A stretch of DNA of 64,000 nucleotides. It comes from Prescottella equi (GTDB taxonomy: Bacteria; Actinomycetota; Actinomycetes; Mycobacteriales; Mycobacteriaceae). Location of the stretch: the NCBI RefSeq assembly GCF_020171745.1, contig NZ_JAIVAH010000005.1, positions 173,595 through 237,594 of the forward strand, read 5' to 3'. The notes below the pieces were generated by a model. That model saw nothing but the letters and a program-made list of their open reading frames with translations, did no database searches and was not told the origin of the DNA. The position numbers and the translations under genes are program-made. Each line of letters opens with the position of its first letter. The first letter of the stretch is position 1. Of this stretch, positions 20,701 to 25,435 are shown piece by piece.

Positions 20701-22485
20701 ATCGGACGGCTGGTCACCGTGCGCCCAGTCAGCGAGATCGACCTGCACCGAGTCGGTTCCGGCGTCCACCCCGCCCGGACCGGTGAGCACCAGTCGGGCC
20801 CCGGCGTCGGCGAGGACGGAATCGCGGCGTTCCTGCGGCCACGACGGATCGAGCGGCACGAACGCACCGCCGGCGCACAGCACCGCGAGCAGTCCGACGA
20901 TCATCTCCGCGGAACGCGGAAGACCGACGGCCACAACATCTTCCGGGACGAGGCCGCGGACCTGCAGGTGGTGCGCCAGCTGGGCGACCCGCTCCGACAG
21001 CTCCCGGTACGTCAACCGGCGGTCACCGGACACGAGCGCCTCGGCGTCGGGATCGAGCCGGACGGCCTCGGCGAACAGTTCGGGGACGGTGCGCGACGGC
21101 TGCGGCTCGGCGATGTCGTTCCAGTCGAACAGCACCCTGTGGCGCTCCTCGTCGGTCATCGGCTCGAGCTCGCCCACCGCGGCCATCGGGTTGCGCAGGA
21201 ACTGGGACACGAAGTGCGCCAACCGTTCCTCGTGACGCAGCAGCTCCTCACGCTGGCCGGCAGGGGCGCGCAGGTCGATCCGGATCGGCTCGCCGTCCTC
21301 GCCGCCCTGGATCGAGAAGTCGAGATCGCTGACCGGACCGGTGACCGAACCACGGATGCGGGCGGGGTTGCCGTCGAACTCGAGCACGTGCTCGAACATC
21401 ATCGAGTTGATGCCGGGCCCGAACACGCGGCGGTCGGGGTCGATCGCGCGCACCTCACGGGCGAGGTCCTCGCCGCGGAATCGGCCGTGCCGCAGCGTCG
21501 CGACCAGTCGCGCGTCGATCGCGCGGGCCAGGTCGCCGACGGTGGCCGCCGGATCCACGTGGAACGTCACCGGCAGGATCGTCGACGCCATGCCGGGCGT
21601 GCGGCGCATCGCGCGGCCGACCCGGGCCGCCATCGGGACCGAGACCGTGAGGGCCCGCAGGCCCGAGATGCGGTGCAGGTAGGCGAGGATCAGCGCCATC
21701 GGCAACCGGGTGCGTCGGATGCCCGCCGCGGACGCGAACCCGTACATCGCGTCGGCGATCTCGCCGTCGATCGTGACGGTCGTGGACTCGGGGGTGGCGG
21801 AAGCGTCGGCGCCGGCCGCGCAGATCTGCGGCGGCTCGGGCGCCTCGAGGATCTCGGTGAGCCAGTAGTCCCGGTCGGACTCGAAGCGGGCCGAGCCCCG
21901 GTAGTCGAGGTCTGCGTCGACCAGATCCTGCAGCGCCCATGCGCCGGCCTTCGACTCGAGGTCCGGGTCGTCGTAGCGGGCGACCATGTCGGCGACGATC
22001 AGCGAGATGCCGAAGCCGTCGATGACGCTGTGGTGGTAGCGCTGGTACCAGAGGGTGTGATCGTCGGCGAGGCGGATCAGCGCGTGCCCGAAGAGCGCGT
22101 CGTCGCCGGTGACGTCGACGACGGTCGCGAGATCCCGGTCCATCCATTCCTGCGCCGCGGCCTCCGGATCGGCGGCGTCGCGGACGTCGACCACCTCGAA
22201 CGGCCACGCGTCCGTCGGAGCGGCGACCTGGCGGATCGTCCGGTCCTCCCCCACCCGGAATCGGACGTGCAGCGCCTCGGCGTGCGCGACGGTGCGGCGG
22301 ATCGCCTCCTCGGCCCGTTCGACGTCGATCGGACCGGTGGCCTCCACCACGAGCGAGAGGTTGTAGACGGTGCTGTGCGGATCGAGTTGCTGCGCTACCA
22401 GGATCTCGGACTGCGCGGCGGTGACGGGCAGACCGGTGACGGCGTCGTCGAGCATGGGGGCAGCCGGCAGGTGATCCGCAGACAT
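5767..22485 (-). CDS. Four-module siderophore NRPS, C-A-T-E/C-A-T-E/C-A-T/C-A-T/C
   Basis: At 5572 residues this protein assembles a tetrapeptide hydroxamate. Domains in order: C1 (about 15-440, HHSVIDG near 150), A1 (470-965), T1 (Ser1004, GGDS), E1 (HHLVVDAVSW near 1181), C2 (HHVIADG near 1658), A2 (1965-2460), T2 (Ser2509, GGDS), E2 (HHLVVDGVSW near 2698), C3 (3035-3470), A3, T3 (Ser4049, GGHS), C4 (HHIATDE near 4228), A4, T4 (Ser5104, GGHS), C5 (5150-5572). There is no thioesterase. My pocket reading is A1 DINYWGGIGK (known for formyl-hydroxyornithine), A2 DVPHASLVEK (Ser-like), A3 DMENLGLINK (hydroxyornithine) and A4 DVFILGAVNK (unassigned). Epimerases make residues 1 and 2 D. C3 has QF and C5 HY where HH is expected. 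The order equals erythrochelin synthetase as I recall it. Confidence 0.95.
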   Translation of the reverse strand: MSADHLPAAPMLDDAVTGLPVTAAQSEILVAQQLDPHSTVYNLSLVVEATGPIDVERAEEAIRRTVAHAEALHVRFRVGEDRTIRQVAAPTDAWPFEVVDVRDAADPEAAAQEWMDRDLATVVDVTGDDALFGHALIRLADDHTLWYQRYHHSVIDGFGISLIVADMVARYDDPDLESKAGAWALQDLVDADLDYRGSARFESDRDYWLTEILEAPEPPQICAAGADASATPESTTVTIDGEIADAMYGFASAAGIRRTRLPMALILAYLHRISGLRALTVSVPMAARVGRAMRRTPGMASTILPVTFHVDPAATVGDLARAIDARLVATLRHGRFRGEDLAREVRAIDPDRRVFGPGINSMMFEHVLEFDGNPARIRGSVTGPVSDLDFSIQGGEDGEPIRIDLRAPAGQREELLRHEERLAHFVSQFLRNPMAAVGELEPMTDEERHRVLFDWNDIAEPQPSRTVPELFAEAVRLDPDAEALVSGDRRLTYRELSERVAQLAHHLQVRGLVPEDVVAVGLPRSAEMIVGLLAVLCAGGAFVPLDPSWPQERRDSVLADAGARLVLTGPGGVDAGTDSVQVDLADWAHGDQPSDLPGGDLDGRRLAYVIFTSGSTGRPKGAMIRHEAICARLLWQRERVLGFGVDDASLFKAPLSFDISVNEILLPLVSGGRLIVTEPGGERDPQYLLDLIARERVTFVYLVSSMLDVLLDLARGTDLLAGLRHVWCGGEVLTPDLFDRFRRQLSTTLYHGYGPAEATIGVSHVIYRDDAARIATSIGRPNPNTQLYVLDSQLRPVPEGIGGELYAGGYLLGRGYVGAPGLTASRFVANPFADDGSRLYRTGDLARWSADGSLDFLGRADNQVKIRGMRLELEDVEAALASNPAVRHSAVLVRKTPAGANYLAAYVVPDGDGALDADTLRAWASDKLPEYMVPSAFVVLDAFPLTPNGKLDRRALPEPDLAAASEHVAPRTELEATLAGLIAGVLGVERVGVTDDFFALGGDSIVAIALVNQARREGFSISARDIFQLRTAAALAAALDGRVTDAADTNDVALGVVAPTPVVARVCPAGTDVRTFHQWVLLQTPADLDEAIATAALQAVVARHDALRARWDRGHGTLTVPESGAQPMILVTDVDVDGDLDAAVVTDRPAVVDLLDPEAGNVLQAALFRRPGAPGRLLLVGHHLVVDAVSWRIVVEDFARAATALLAGTSPDLPVVGTSFRRWAELQGERARGGAFDDDLGHWRSVTAPGALAIGARAVDPAVDTWATAESVTVETGPDVAAALLTDVPGAYHAGANDVLVAALAVALRRWRGGDADILLDLEGHGREEDLVRTPGTALDISRTVGWFTTVYPVRLAVPGDSVSSALKSVKEQLRLVPDRGFGYGAVRYLTESGRELESGAAAPVLFNYLGRVAAGAGVGWLPTATGGASDPAMPLGHALTVDVLATDGPDGPTLHTTLTWAGRVLSGAEADEFAGHWEAALRDIAGSAAGGGHTPSDFPLVPLAQIDIDRLAATAPTMSDVLPTTPLQDGIYFHSVYERDGASPTEPDPYVVQQVVELSGEVDAVALHRALQGVVDRHDVLRAALRPLSDGRVVQVISARADVPMTVLDLSTDPDPTATVDRMLAEDRLRGFDFERPPLVRYTLVRVEPAKFLLLQSIHHVIADGWSVPVMLRELLALYSPAGTPLTLPAPAAYRNYLSWLASRDRGTSIDVWQHALAGSGEPPALPGVPAAGERGVRSVVVSLPSSQTSELNRLGRERGLTTSTLVHGAWGLLLARLTGRRDVLFGSTVSGRGGDLPGIESMVGLFINTVPARLRLNPDETTADVLARWQSEQSALLEHQYVGLGELRRVTGLQELFQTLVVVENYPVGDTAIVDPSGTLALTGIRFDEHPPYPLTLIAVPGNELRLEVKYDAARVSDAAAAQMADGMLAILSGLPTTVDGPVAAIALARTPARDSAVHAVEFPETTVTALLDEQAARTPDATAVVFEGRSLSYAQLHDLANRLAHVLVERGVRPETKVAVALPRSIELMVALLAIGKAGGAYVPLDTGYPAERLAYMLEDSDPVCVLTSADAAAALPDNGIERILVDDLDLDGCPADPVAVDLLPHHPLYVIYTSGSTGRPKGVVVPHAGVVNRLLWMQTFRPILPTDRVLQKTPSSFDVSVPEFFGPLLAGAALVLARPDGHRDPEYLAELIVGERITRAHFVPSMLELFLDEPKASACTGLGVVAASGEALPLPVARRFAAVLPGAVLDNLYGPTEAAVEVSYAAAVQALPADATTVPIGLAVANTALYVLDPYLQPVADGSAGELYLAGPQLARGYLGRPGTSADRFVADPFGAPGDRMYRTGDVVRRTTDGAVEYLGRADDQVKLRGFRIELGEIESRLAEHPDVARAAAVVREDVPGHQQLVGYLVAGSDVDVDGVRRFAGETLPEFMIPTAFVVVDALPLSPSGKLDRRALPAPAVQNLTSTDGSTPSGRSEVVASLVAEVLGRDAVGEDDDFFALGGDSILAIRLVNLARREGLSITPRQIFEQRTARALARLIGDADAPAADAAPQRTAVATTGDTVPMPVVHRLSEWSGGTDRFNQSVLLHTPAGATAETLAAALQSVLDHHDGLRQRLTRHAPGVWSLHIAERGTVAPSLRRVDVTGLDDAQLRAVIGTESSAAADRLAPESGAMVEAVWFDAGEHDLGRLLLVAHHLVVDGVSWRVLLEDLPMAWVAAQAGETAALDAVGTSLREYADLVTAQAQRPARLRELDHWVETTAAGAELVPTAQGDATIGTGASRTVRLSVTDTEAVLTAVPALAHADVTDVLVTALRVAVTRWFAAQGRASDLLIDLERHGREELAAGVDLSRTVGWFTNITPVRLPGGTDGVDALKSIKEALRAAPDGGIGYGMLRYANARTAGLLAAGSPAQVLFNYLGRMPAGLVGPWTGAPETDSLATDPDADMGGPYRLLVNALCEDTPDGPVLSAVFGWSEPDLSAADARALSDGWAAALSELVVLAAGHEGPAALTPSDVPLAALTQQELDVVVAAAPGCIETIWPLSPLQEGLYFQAGIADGADIYTAQFSLDFDRHLDLERLAAAIRTLQRRNPTLRAGFVADGLAAPVQFVGAGLDVPITEVDLTDLDEAAREERAAQVMLEDRLTPFDLTAPPLWRATVLRLGAGRDRLVINRQFLLWDGWSNGLVVSQLLALYETGGDDTGFVSPDGGFDDYLSWLAGRDGDAARAAWQQSLSGLAEPTLLARRTGAPAGLPDRRDAVLSRDLGERLREQAARTGITFNAILNGALGLVLAGVTGRSDVVFGTTVAGRPPEVPGIDSVVGMFLNTVPVRMSLRPNESVADLLRRTQSDRLELMPYDYLGLAAIQRTGEHRELFDVLYVLQNFVDENQVSALHAAHDISGGDSIDHTHYPLTVVVTPGAETKVKFEFHPDRVAAADAERMLESFVGLLERFAGDVDGLVGRTTTLTAGDRVALDARLLETAHPLPEQTIADLFAETAQRIPDATALVFGDDTVTYADLDARINRLARVLLAHGAGPEKIVALALPRSVETVVALFAVLRTGAAYLPLELDHPAERLVGMLDDARPVTMLTMAAVAETLSAATVDTITLDDPSALFDGVDGTELTAAELGGFAPGSPGRLDHPAYVIYTSGSTGRPKGVVTPYRGVTNMQFNHREAVFEPVVRGEGGRTLRIAHTVSFAFDMSWEELLWLVEGHEVHICDEELRRDAQALVAYGDRYEIDVVNVTPTYARHLLEEGLLDDGPGRHRPPLVLLGGEAVSDQVWDALRDTDGTCGYNLYGPTEYTINTLGGGTTDSVTPTVGRPIWNTVAHILDGWLRPVADGVPGELYISGVGLARGYLDRFGLTAERFVADPVVGGGARMYRTGDLVRRAPDGNIDFLGRTDDQVKIRGHRVELGEVESVLAAHDSVRQAAVIADAGAGGLKRLVAYVVPTRETAADEVAGHARKVLPDYMVPAAFIAVDELPMTVNGKLDVRALPSAESVLGQGSGESREPRDGVEETLCRLFAEVLELDADLGIDDNFFDLGGHSLLATRLISRARVELAAELTMRDLFEAPTVAELARRIRGRDESTRPVLVAGERPERLPLSPAQQRLWVIQQMESGSAAYNFPIVLRLRGQLDPEAFTAALADVVARHEVLRTVFGEHDGEPVQVILDAARPDVTVVDAAPEEAPALVAAAVGRPFDLATEIPLRAKVIRVGEGEQVLALVLHHIATDEWSDRPFLRDLMVAYAARTQGAAPEWAPLPVQYADFTLWQRALLGDPSDADSLLTRQLDYWHGVLDGAPEELVLPVDRTRPARPSFVGGAIELDLDAATTRALRTVARAYGASMFMVLHAASAALLQRLGAGDDLPLGAPVAGRTEQGLDDLVGFFVNTVVLRTDVSGDPTFAELLARVKTLDLAAFSHADVPFESVVERLNPARTLARNPLFQVMVGYHSRTADPAPSSDLTLAPVSIEERTAKFDLVFNWTEFLDEDRVQLRLEYSADLFDRDTVDRMARRQVAVLGAVAANPAARVSDVDVFLDGEREAVLREFNDTARPVAELTLPEAFDRWVRETPGAIAVTDRDGEATFAELDKRSRSIAAVLATRGVRAESVVGLAVPRSIDMVASVLGVLRLGAAYLPLDLTHPTDRISYMLEDSGAEILLSTEAESPRVVAENLDRILLDDPRVIAALYGRAADELTTPPAGLDHAAYVIYTSGSTGRPKGAVLPHEGIMSLVATAEDRMKLTTGSVVMQFASVGFDVAVFELSMALCTGSTLVIIPEEARVAGPELTDFMQERKVTHAILPPSLMAALPPGCAVPEGCTVLVGTETVPPDLIGRWAERLNLLAAYGLTEATVNNTLWQAQPGWTQAVPIGIPDPNEQAFVLDDRLRPVPPGIAGELYIAGRGLARGYLGRPDLTAGRFVANPFGPGRMYRTGDRARWRTDGNIDFLGRVDDQVKIRGFRIELGEIIAALASHPAVSQAAVVADRDGGITRLVGYVSPEFEDDGVTAAVVDPTEVRAHAAQTLPDYMVPTLVVALAGALPLTPNGKLDRKALPAPDWSTLGGDGAPRDEVETELCEVVSEVLHLPAVGIHDGFFDLGGHSMAAMKLVGRVRSVFEVDITIRDVFDAPTVAELAEIVRSGERSAHPGITVTGETGPVPLAPSQRLHWQRHRSSRSRAQSDHALALQLQEPVDAGHLALALDDVVDRHVPLRTVFAPDGTEVYTSDGPRPGVDVIDVGDDDLHRRVFELAQLRIDLTEEAPLRVHLVSDDAGQQVLLLTMHYLAVDEWSVVPLLGDLLAAYVARAGGAEPEWTPLAVEYPDYARWQTRRLGDPGDPESLHARQLAYWRNRLADMPSRLHLPASAGVREARRELVPIEIGADLHEGIDRIAARTGTSMFMVLQAALASVLTRSGAGKDIPIGSLVAGRAEDVLAPMIGCFFNVVVMRTDTSGDPDFDELLARIRVSNLEALDHQDVGFADVAAEIGLRAGRLPQVLLVHHEQARFDALEGVLGGFLPVPVGMSTAELTLSFYEPVGDGPVHAYFEFSTGILDQDVVAGWAREVVALLRSAL

Positions 22486-22542
22486 ACAAATCCGATCGTC
22501 CGTCGTGGCGCGACCGCGCGAGTCGGACGCATTCGTGCGCCC

Positions 22543-22561
22543 TTAGGATAGGCTAACTCGC
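22543..22561. promoter_or_regulatory. IdeR/DtxR-type iron box for the NRPS
   Basis: TTAGGATAGGCTAAC is 14 of 15 identical to the first 15 positions of the consensus TTAGGTTAGGCTAACCTAA; the last four bases diverge. It lies 58 bp upstream of the NRPS start, the expected place for an iron repressor to block transcription. Confidence 0.75.
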
Positions 22562-22600
22562 CCCTCCGTCGTCACCCGGCCACGCCCTTCCGGCCCCCAC

Positions 22601-22671
22601 CCCTCGCGTTTTGCGCACTTATCGCGCCGAGGCGAAGCCGCGGACCGCGATAAGTGCGCAAAACGCGAGGG
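22601..22671. repeat. Perfect 26-bp inverted repeat between hydrolase and NRPS
   Basis: Positions 22601-22626 and 22646-22671 are exact reverse complements (26 of 26), with a 19-nt GC-rich spacer. The arms begin CCCTCGCGTTTTGCGCACTT. It follows the alpha/beta-hydrolase stop by 17 bp and precedes the NRPS iron box, so it may end the hydrolase transcript. It is longer than an ordinary terminator and has no T-tail, so a dispersed palindromic element is another reading. Confidence 0.85.
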
Positions 22672-22688
22672 AAGACGTGGGGGAAAGA

Positions 22689-23489
22689 TCAGCCGGCGAG
22701 GAAGTCCAGGACCACCTTGTTCACGGCCTCGGGGCGCTCGAGGTAGCCGTAGTGCCCGGTGTCGGGAATCTCCTGGTAGACGGCGCCGGGGATCGCGTCG
22801 GCCACCTCCTTCGACAGGTAGGCCGGGATCATCCGGTCGTCGGCGAACCCGACGGACAGGCACGGACGGGTGATCGCGCGGTACGCCTGCGCCCGCTCGA
22901 ACTCGCGGTTCATCGCGAGCTGCGCCCGGACCCCGGCCGAGGTCTTACCGCCGGAGAACTCGAAGACGTCGAGCCAGTCACGGGCCGCGTGCTGGTCGGC
23001 GAGCGTCGCGGGCGAGAGATTCATGACCGCGGTGACCGCGGCGCGGTACTTGGCCGGCAACTCGACGCCCGACTCCTCGAGCGCCCGCTCGCCCTCGTTG
23101 AGGGTGCGCTGGAACTGATCCATCCGGGCGTGCCCGGCGAGGAAGACGGCCTTGCGGACCAGGTCGGGCCGGGCGAGCGCGAGTTCCTGCGCGACGCGCG
23201 CACCGAGCGACGTGCCGACGACGTGCGCCGGACCGCCGAGCAGCTCGATCAGTCCCGCGGTGTCTGCGACCATCGCCTCGATGGTGATGCCGTCGACGCT
23301 CTCCCCCGACGGCGCGATGCCGCGGTTGTCGAACGTGCACACGCGATAGCCCGCCGCCACCAGCGCCGGCACCTGGTGCAGGTCCCACACCCGGCCGGGG
23401 CTTCCCGTGCCCATGATCAGGACGACCAGATCGCCGTCGCCCTTGACCTGGTAGTTCAGAGGAATCCCGTTGATGGTGGCGATGGGCAT
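22689..23489 (-). CDS. Alpha/beta-hydrolase in siderophore locus
   Basis: The 266-residue protein has the alpha/beta-hydrolase fold. It shows an oxyanion region LIMGTGSPGRVW, CTFDNRGIAPSG, the nucleophile elbow VGTSLGARVA (Ser in GxSxG), and the final His in DTGHYGYLERP. I chose the ATG at 23489, which has GAGGAAGG about 6 nt upstream; the longer frame runs through the iron box. It shares that divergent iron box with the formyltransferase, so it belongs to the iron regulon. It may release or edit the peptide on the NRPS, or hydrolyse the imported siderophore. The sequence alone does not decide. Confidence 0.85.
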   Translation of the reverse strand: MPIATINGIPLNYQVKGDGDLVVLIMGTGSPGRVWDLHQVPALVAAGYRVCTFDNRGIAPSGESVDGITIEAMVADTAGLIELLGGPAHVVGTSLGARVAQELALARPDLVRKAVFLAGHARMDQFQRTLNEGERALEESGVELPAKYRAAVTAVMNLSPATLADQHAARDWLDVFEFSGGKTSAGVRAQLAMNREFERAQAYRAITRPCLSVGFADDRMIPAYLSKEVADAIPGAVYQEIPDTGHYGYLERPEAVNKVVLDFLAG

Positions 23490-23523
23490 GGCGGCCTTCC
23501 TCACTGCGGTGACACTGCGGCAA

Positions 23524-23542
23524 ATAGGGTTGGGTAACCTAA
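23524..23542. promoter_or_regulatory. Divergent IdeR/DtxR-type iron box
   Basis: ATAGGGTTGGGTAACCTAA matches 15 of 19 positions of the iron box consensus. It lies 34 bp upstream of the hydrolase start and 59 bp upstream of the formyltransferase start, in the only gap between the two, so one operator can control both directions. Confidence 0.78.
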
Positions 23543-23601
23543 AACTCCTGGGTCGTCGCGACCGGCGGCTGAAACTGTCCAACTCGTCCCGGAGGATCGT
23601 G

Positions 23602-24540
23602 TTGAGAGTCGCCACGCTGGGCTACCAAACCTGGGGCCACCGTACCTTGCAGGCCGTTCTCGACTCGGATCACGAGGTGGTGCTCGCGATCACCCATCCC
23701 AAGAGCGACCACGCCTACGAGAAGATGTGGGCCGACTCCGTCGCGGACCTCGCCACCGAACACGGCGTGCCGGTGCACATCGCGAACAAGCCCGACGAGG
23801 ACTTCAAGGCCGCACTGAAGGCCGCTCAGCCCGACATCATCGTCGCCAACAATTGGCGCACGTGGCTGCCGCGCGACGTGTTCGACGCCCCGCGCTACGG
23901 CACCCTCAACATCCACGACTCGCTGCTGCCCAAGTACACCGGCTTCTCGCCGCTGATCTGGGCGCTCATCAACGGCGAGGAGGAGGTGGGCCTCACCGCG
24001 CACCTGATGGACGAGGAACTCGACGCCGGCGACATCGTCCTCCAGCGTTCGACGCCGGTCGGGCCGAAGGACACCGTCACCGACCTGTTCCACCGCACCG
24101 TGGACATGATCGGCCCCATCACACTCGACGCGCTCGCGCTCATCGAGTCCGGCCGCACCGAATGGACCCCGCAGGACCGCACACAGGCGACGTTCTTCCA
24201 CAAGCGCTCCGACGAGGACAGCCGCATCGACTGGACGTGGCCGGCCGACGCCATCGAACGCCTCGTGCGTGCCCAGTCCGACCCGTACCCCAACGCGTTC
24301 ACCACGTTCAAGGGGCAGCGGATTCGCGTGCTGCAGTCGTCGGTGTCGACGGGCAACTACGGCGGCACCCCCGGTCGCGTCTTCATCCACGAGGGCGACG
24401 GCATGGTCATCGTCGCCGGCCCCGACGCCCGCACCGGACGGAACAAGGGCCTGGTGATCGAGCGCGTGCGCCTCGACGACGGAACCGAGATGTCGGGCAA
24501 GGAGTTCTTCCCGCACGGCGGCGGCTACCTGGGGCGCTGA
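23602..24540 (+). CDS. N5-hydroxyornithine formyltransferase (Fmt-like)
   Basis: The 312-residue protein resembles methionyl-tRNA formyltransferase but sits in a siderophore locus, like CchA of coelichelin. It has the catalytic set: the VANNW asparagine, NIHDSLLPKYTG with His, and LDAGDIV with Asp, followed by a C-terminal OB-like domain (QRIRVLQSS, GMVIVAG). It probably transfers formyl from formyl-tetrahydrofolate to N5-hydroxyornithine, which agrees with the formyl-hydroxyornithine code of NRPS domain A1. A TTG start at 23602 is preferred because GGAGG ends 6 nt upstream; the overlapping GTG at 23599 is nearly equal. Confidence 0.9.
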   Translation: MRVATLGYQTWGHRTLQAVLDSDHEVVLAITHPKSDHAYEKMWADSVADLATEHGVPVHIANKPDEDFKAALKAAQPDIIVANNWRTWLPRDVFDAPRYGTLNIHDSLLPKYTGFSPLIWALINGEEEVGLTAHLMDEELDAGDIVLQRSTPVGPKDTVTDLFHRTVDMIGPITLDALALIESGRTEWTPQDRTQATFFHKRSDEDSRIDWTWPADAIERLVRAQSDPYPNAFTTFKGQRIRVLQSSVSTGNYGGTPGRVFIHEGDGMVIVAGPDARTGRNKGLVIERVRLDDGTEMSGKEFFPHGGGYLGR

Positions 24541-24556
24541 GCCCGACGAACGGCCG

Positions 24557-24892
24557 CTACCAGGACTGGCGTTCCCACCGACCGGCGCGGAGATCACCGG
24601 TCCCGAGATCGCGCACCGCCTCCTCGGCCTCGGCGCGGCTCAGCACGTACCGGGTCGGATAGTCGACGGCCTGGCCACCGACGGTCAGGTCGACGGTGTC
24701 GTCCGCGGCACCTGTCTGGTCACCGCTGAGGGCGTTGGCGACCCCGGCGCCCCCGGTAGCGGTGACGACGTACCGGTCGGGGCCGCCGCCGACCATGACC
24801 TCCCAGGCCCCGACGTACGCCGACGCAATCGTGTCGTGCAGTCCGTCGAGACGACGCATCTGCCGGATCAGATCCTCACCGCCACTTGTCAT
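24557..24892 (-). CDS. Imm1-like immunity protein
   Basis: The 111-residue protein reads like the Imm1 family, whose members protect against polymorphic toxins. The features are the YVVTATGG strand, the YPTRYVLSRAEAEEAVRDL segment and the C-terminal GRWERQ. The ATG at 24892 was chosen because the frame further upstream is out-of-frame shadow of the neighbouring gene. It is the last of three minus-strand genes. No toxin is visible beside it; the preceding gene is of unknown function. Confidence 0.55.
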   Translation of the reverse strand: MTSGGEDLIRQMRRLDGLHDTIASAYVGAWEVMVGGGPDRYVVTATGGAGVANALSGDQTGAADDTVDLTVGGQAVDYPTRYVLSRAEAEEAVRDLGTGDLRAGRWERQSW

Positions 24893-24924
24893 GTGGCGAT
24901 CATTCCCGATGCAGCGTCGACGAT

Positions 24925-25416
24925 CTACACCCATACCCAGCCGTCGATCCCCGGTTCGATCCGACGCACCCGTTCGGCTCCTCCGGACTCGAGAATGCTC
25001 AGGGAGATGTGCTCCATGAGGGTCGGGGCACCGCGCCACAGTGCCGGTCGCCCATCCCCGCCGAAGAGGCGAACCCTGCGGGCGCACACCACCGCCGGTA
25101 GTTCCGACAGGGAGAAGAGCACGACGATCTCGGTGAAGGGAAAGCGTCCGACGGGACGCGCATCGAGGAGTCCTTGATCGGAATTCTCCGCGATCAGCCG
25201 GTCGCATTCGCGGTAGGCGTACACCTCCGGGTCGCCGACGTCCGGCGGCGGCATGACCGGAAGCGCCGGTACCCGCAGCGGCTCCGCCTCGACCACCTCG
25301 ACTCGCCCCGGACGGTCCAACGCCCCCGGCTTGCTCACGAACAGGCGCCATCGCCCATCCGAATCGCGAGTCGTCGAGCGGGCCTGCATGGGGGTGGCGG
25401 ACGCATCGCCCGCCAC
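24925..25416 (-). CDS. Unknown protein upstream of the Imm1-like gene
   Basis: I do not recognise this 163-residue protein. Its middle is Pro-rich (VPALPVMPPPDVGDP) and its C-terminal half looks like a compact alpha/beta fold (FTEIVVLFSLSELPAVVCARRVRLFGG, ending GIDGWVWV). It starts at GTG 25416, 19 bp after the metallophosphoesterase stop, or at ATG 25389. It precedes the Imm1-like gene by 32 bp, so the two are probably co-transcribed. It could be a second immunity-type protein or a partner of the Imm1-like protein; I cannot assign a role. Confidence 0.55.
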   Translation of the reverse strand: MAGDASATPMQARSTTRDSDGRWRLFVSKPGALDRPGRVEVVEAEPLRVPALPVMPPPDVGDPEVYAYRECDRLIAENSDQGLLDARPVGRFPFTEIVVLFSLSELPAVVCARRVRLFGGDGRPALWRGAPTLMEHISLSILESGGAERVRRIEPGIDGWVWV

Positions 25417-25435
25417 CCCGGCGATCTGCCCTCGA

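Noticed and set aside
18511..22551. Plus-strand open frame of 1346 codons opposite the NRPS
   Set aside because: It is a GC-rich shadow of the NRPS, with low-complexity Arg/Gly/Asp content and no domain.
22601..22671. CRISPR-like or IS-end reading of the 26-bp inverted repeat
   Set aside because: There are only two arms in inverted orientation, no spacers of repeated length, no transposase and no target-site duplication seen.
24893..25351. Longer start for the Imm1-like gene
   Set aside because: The extra 153 codons are out of frame with, and overlap, the preceding gene; their composition is low-complexity Arg/Gly.
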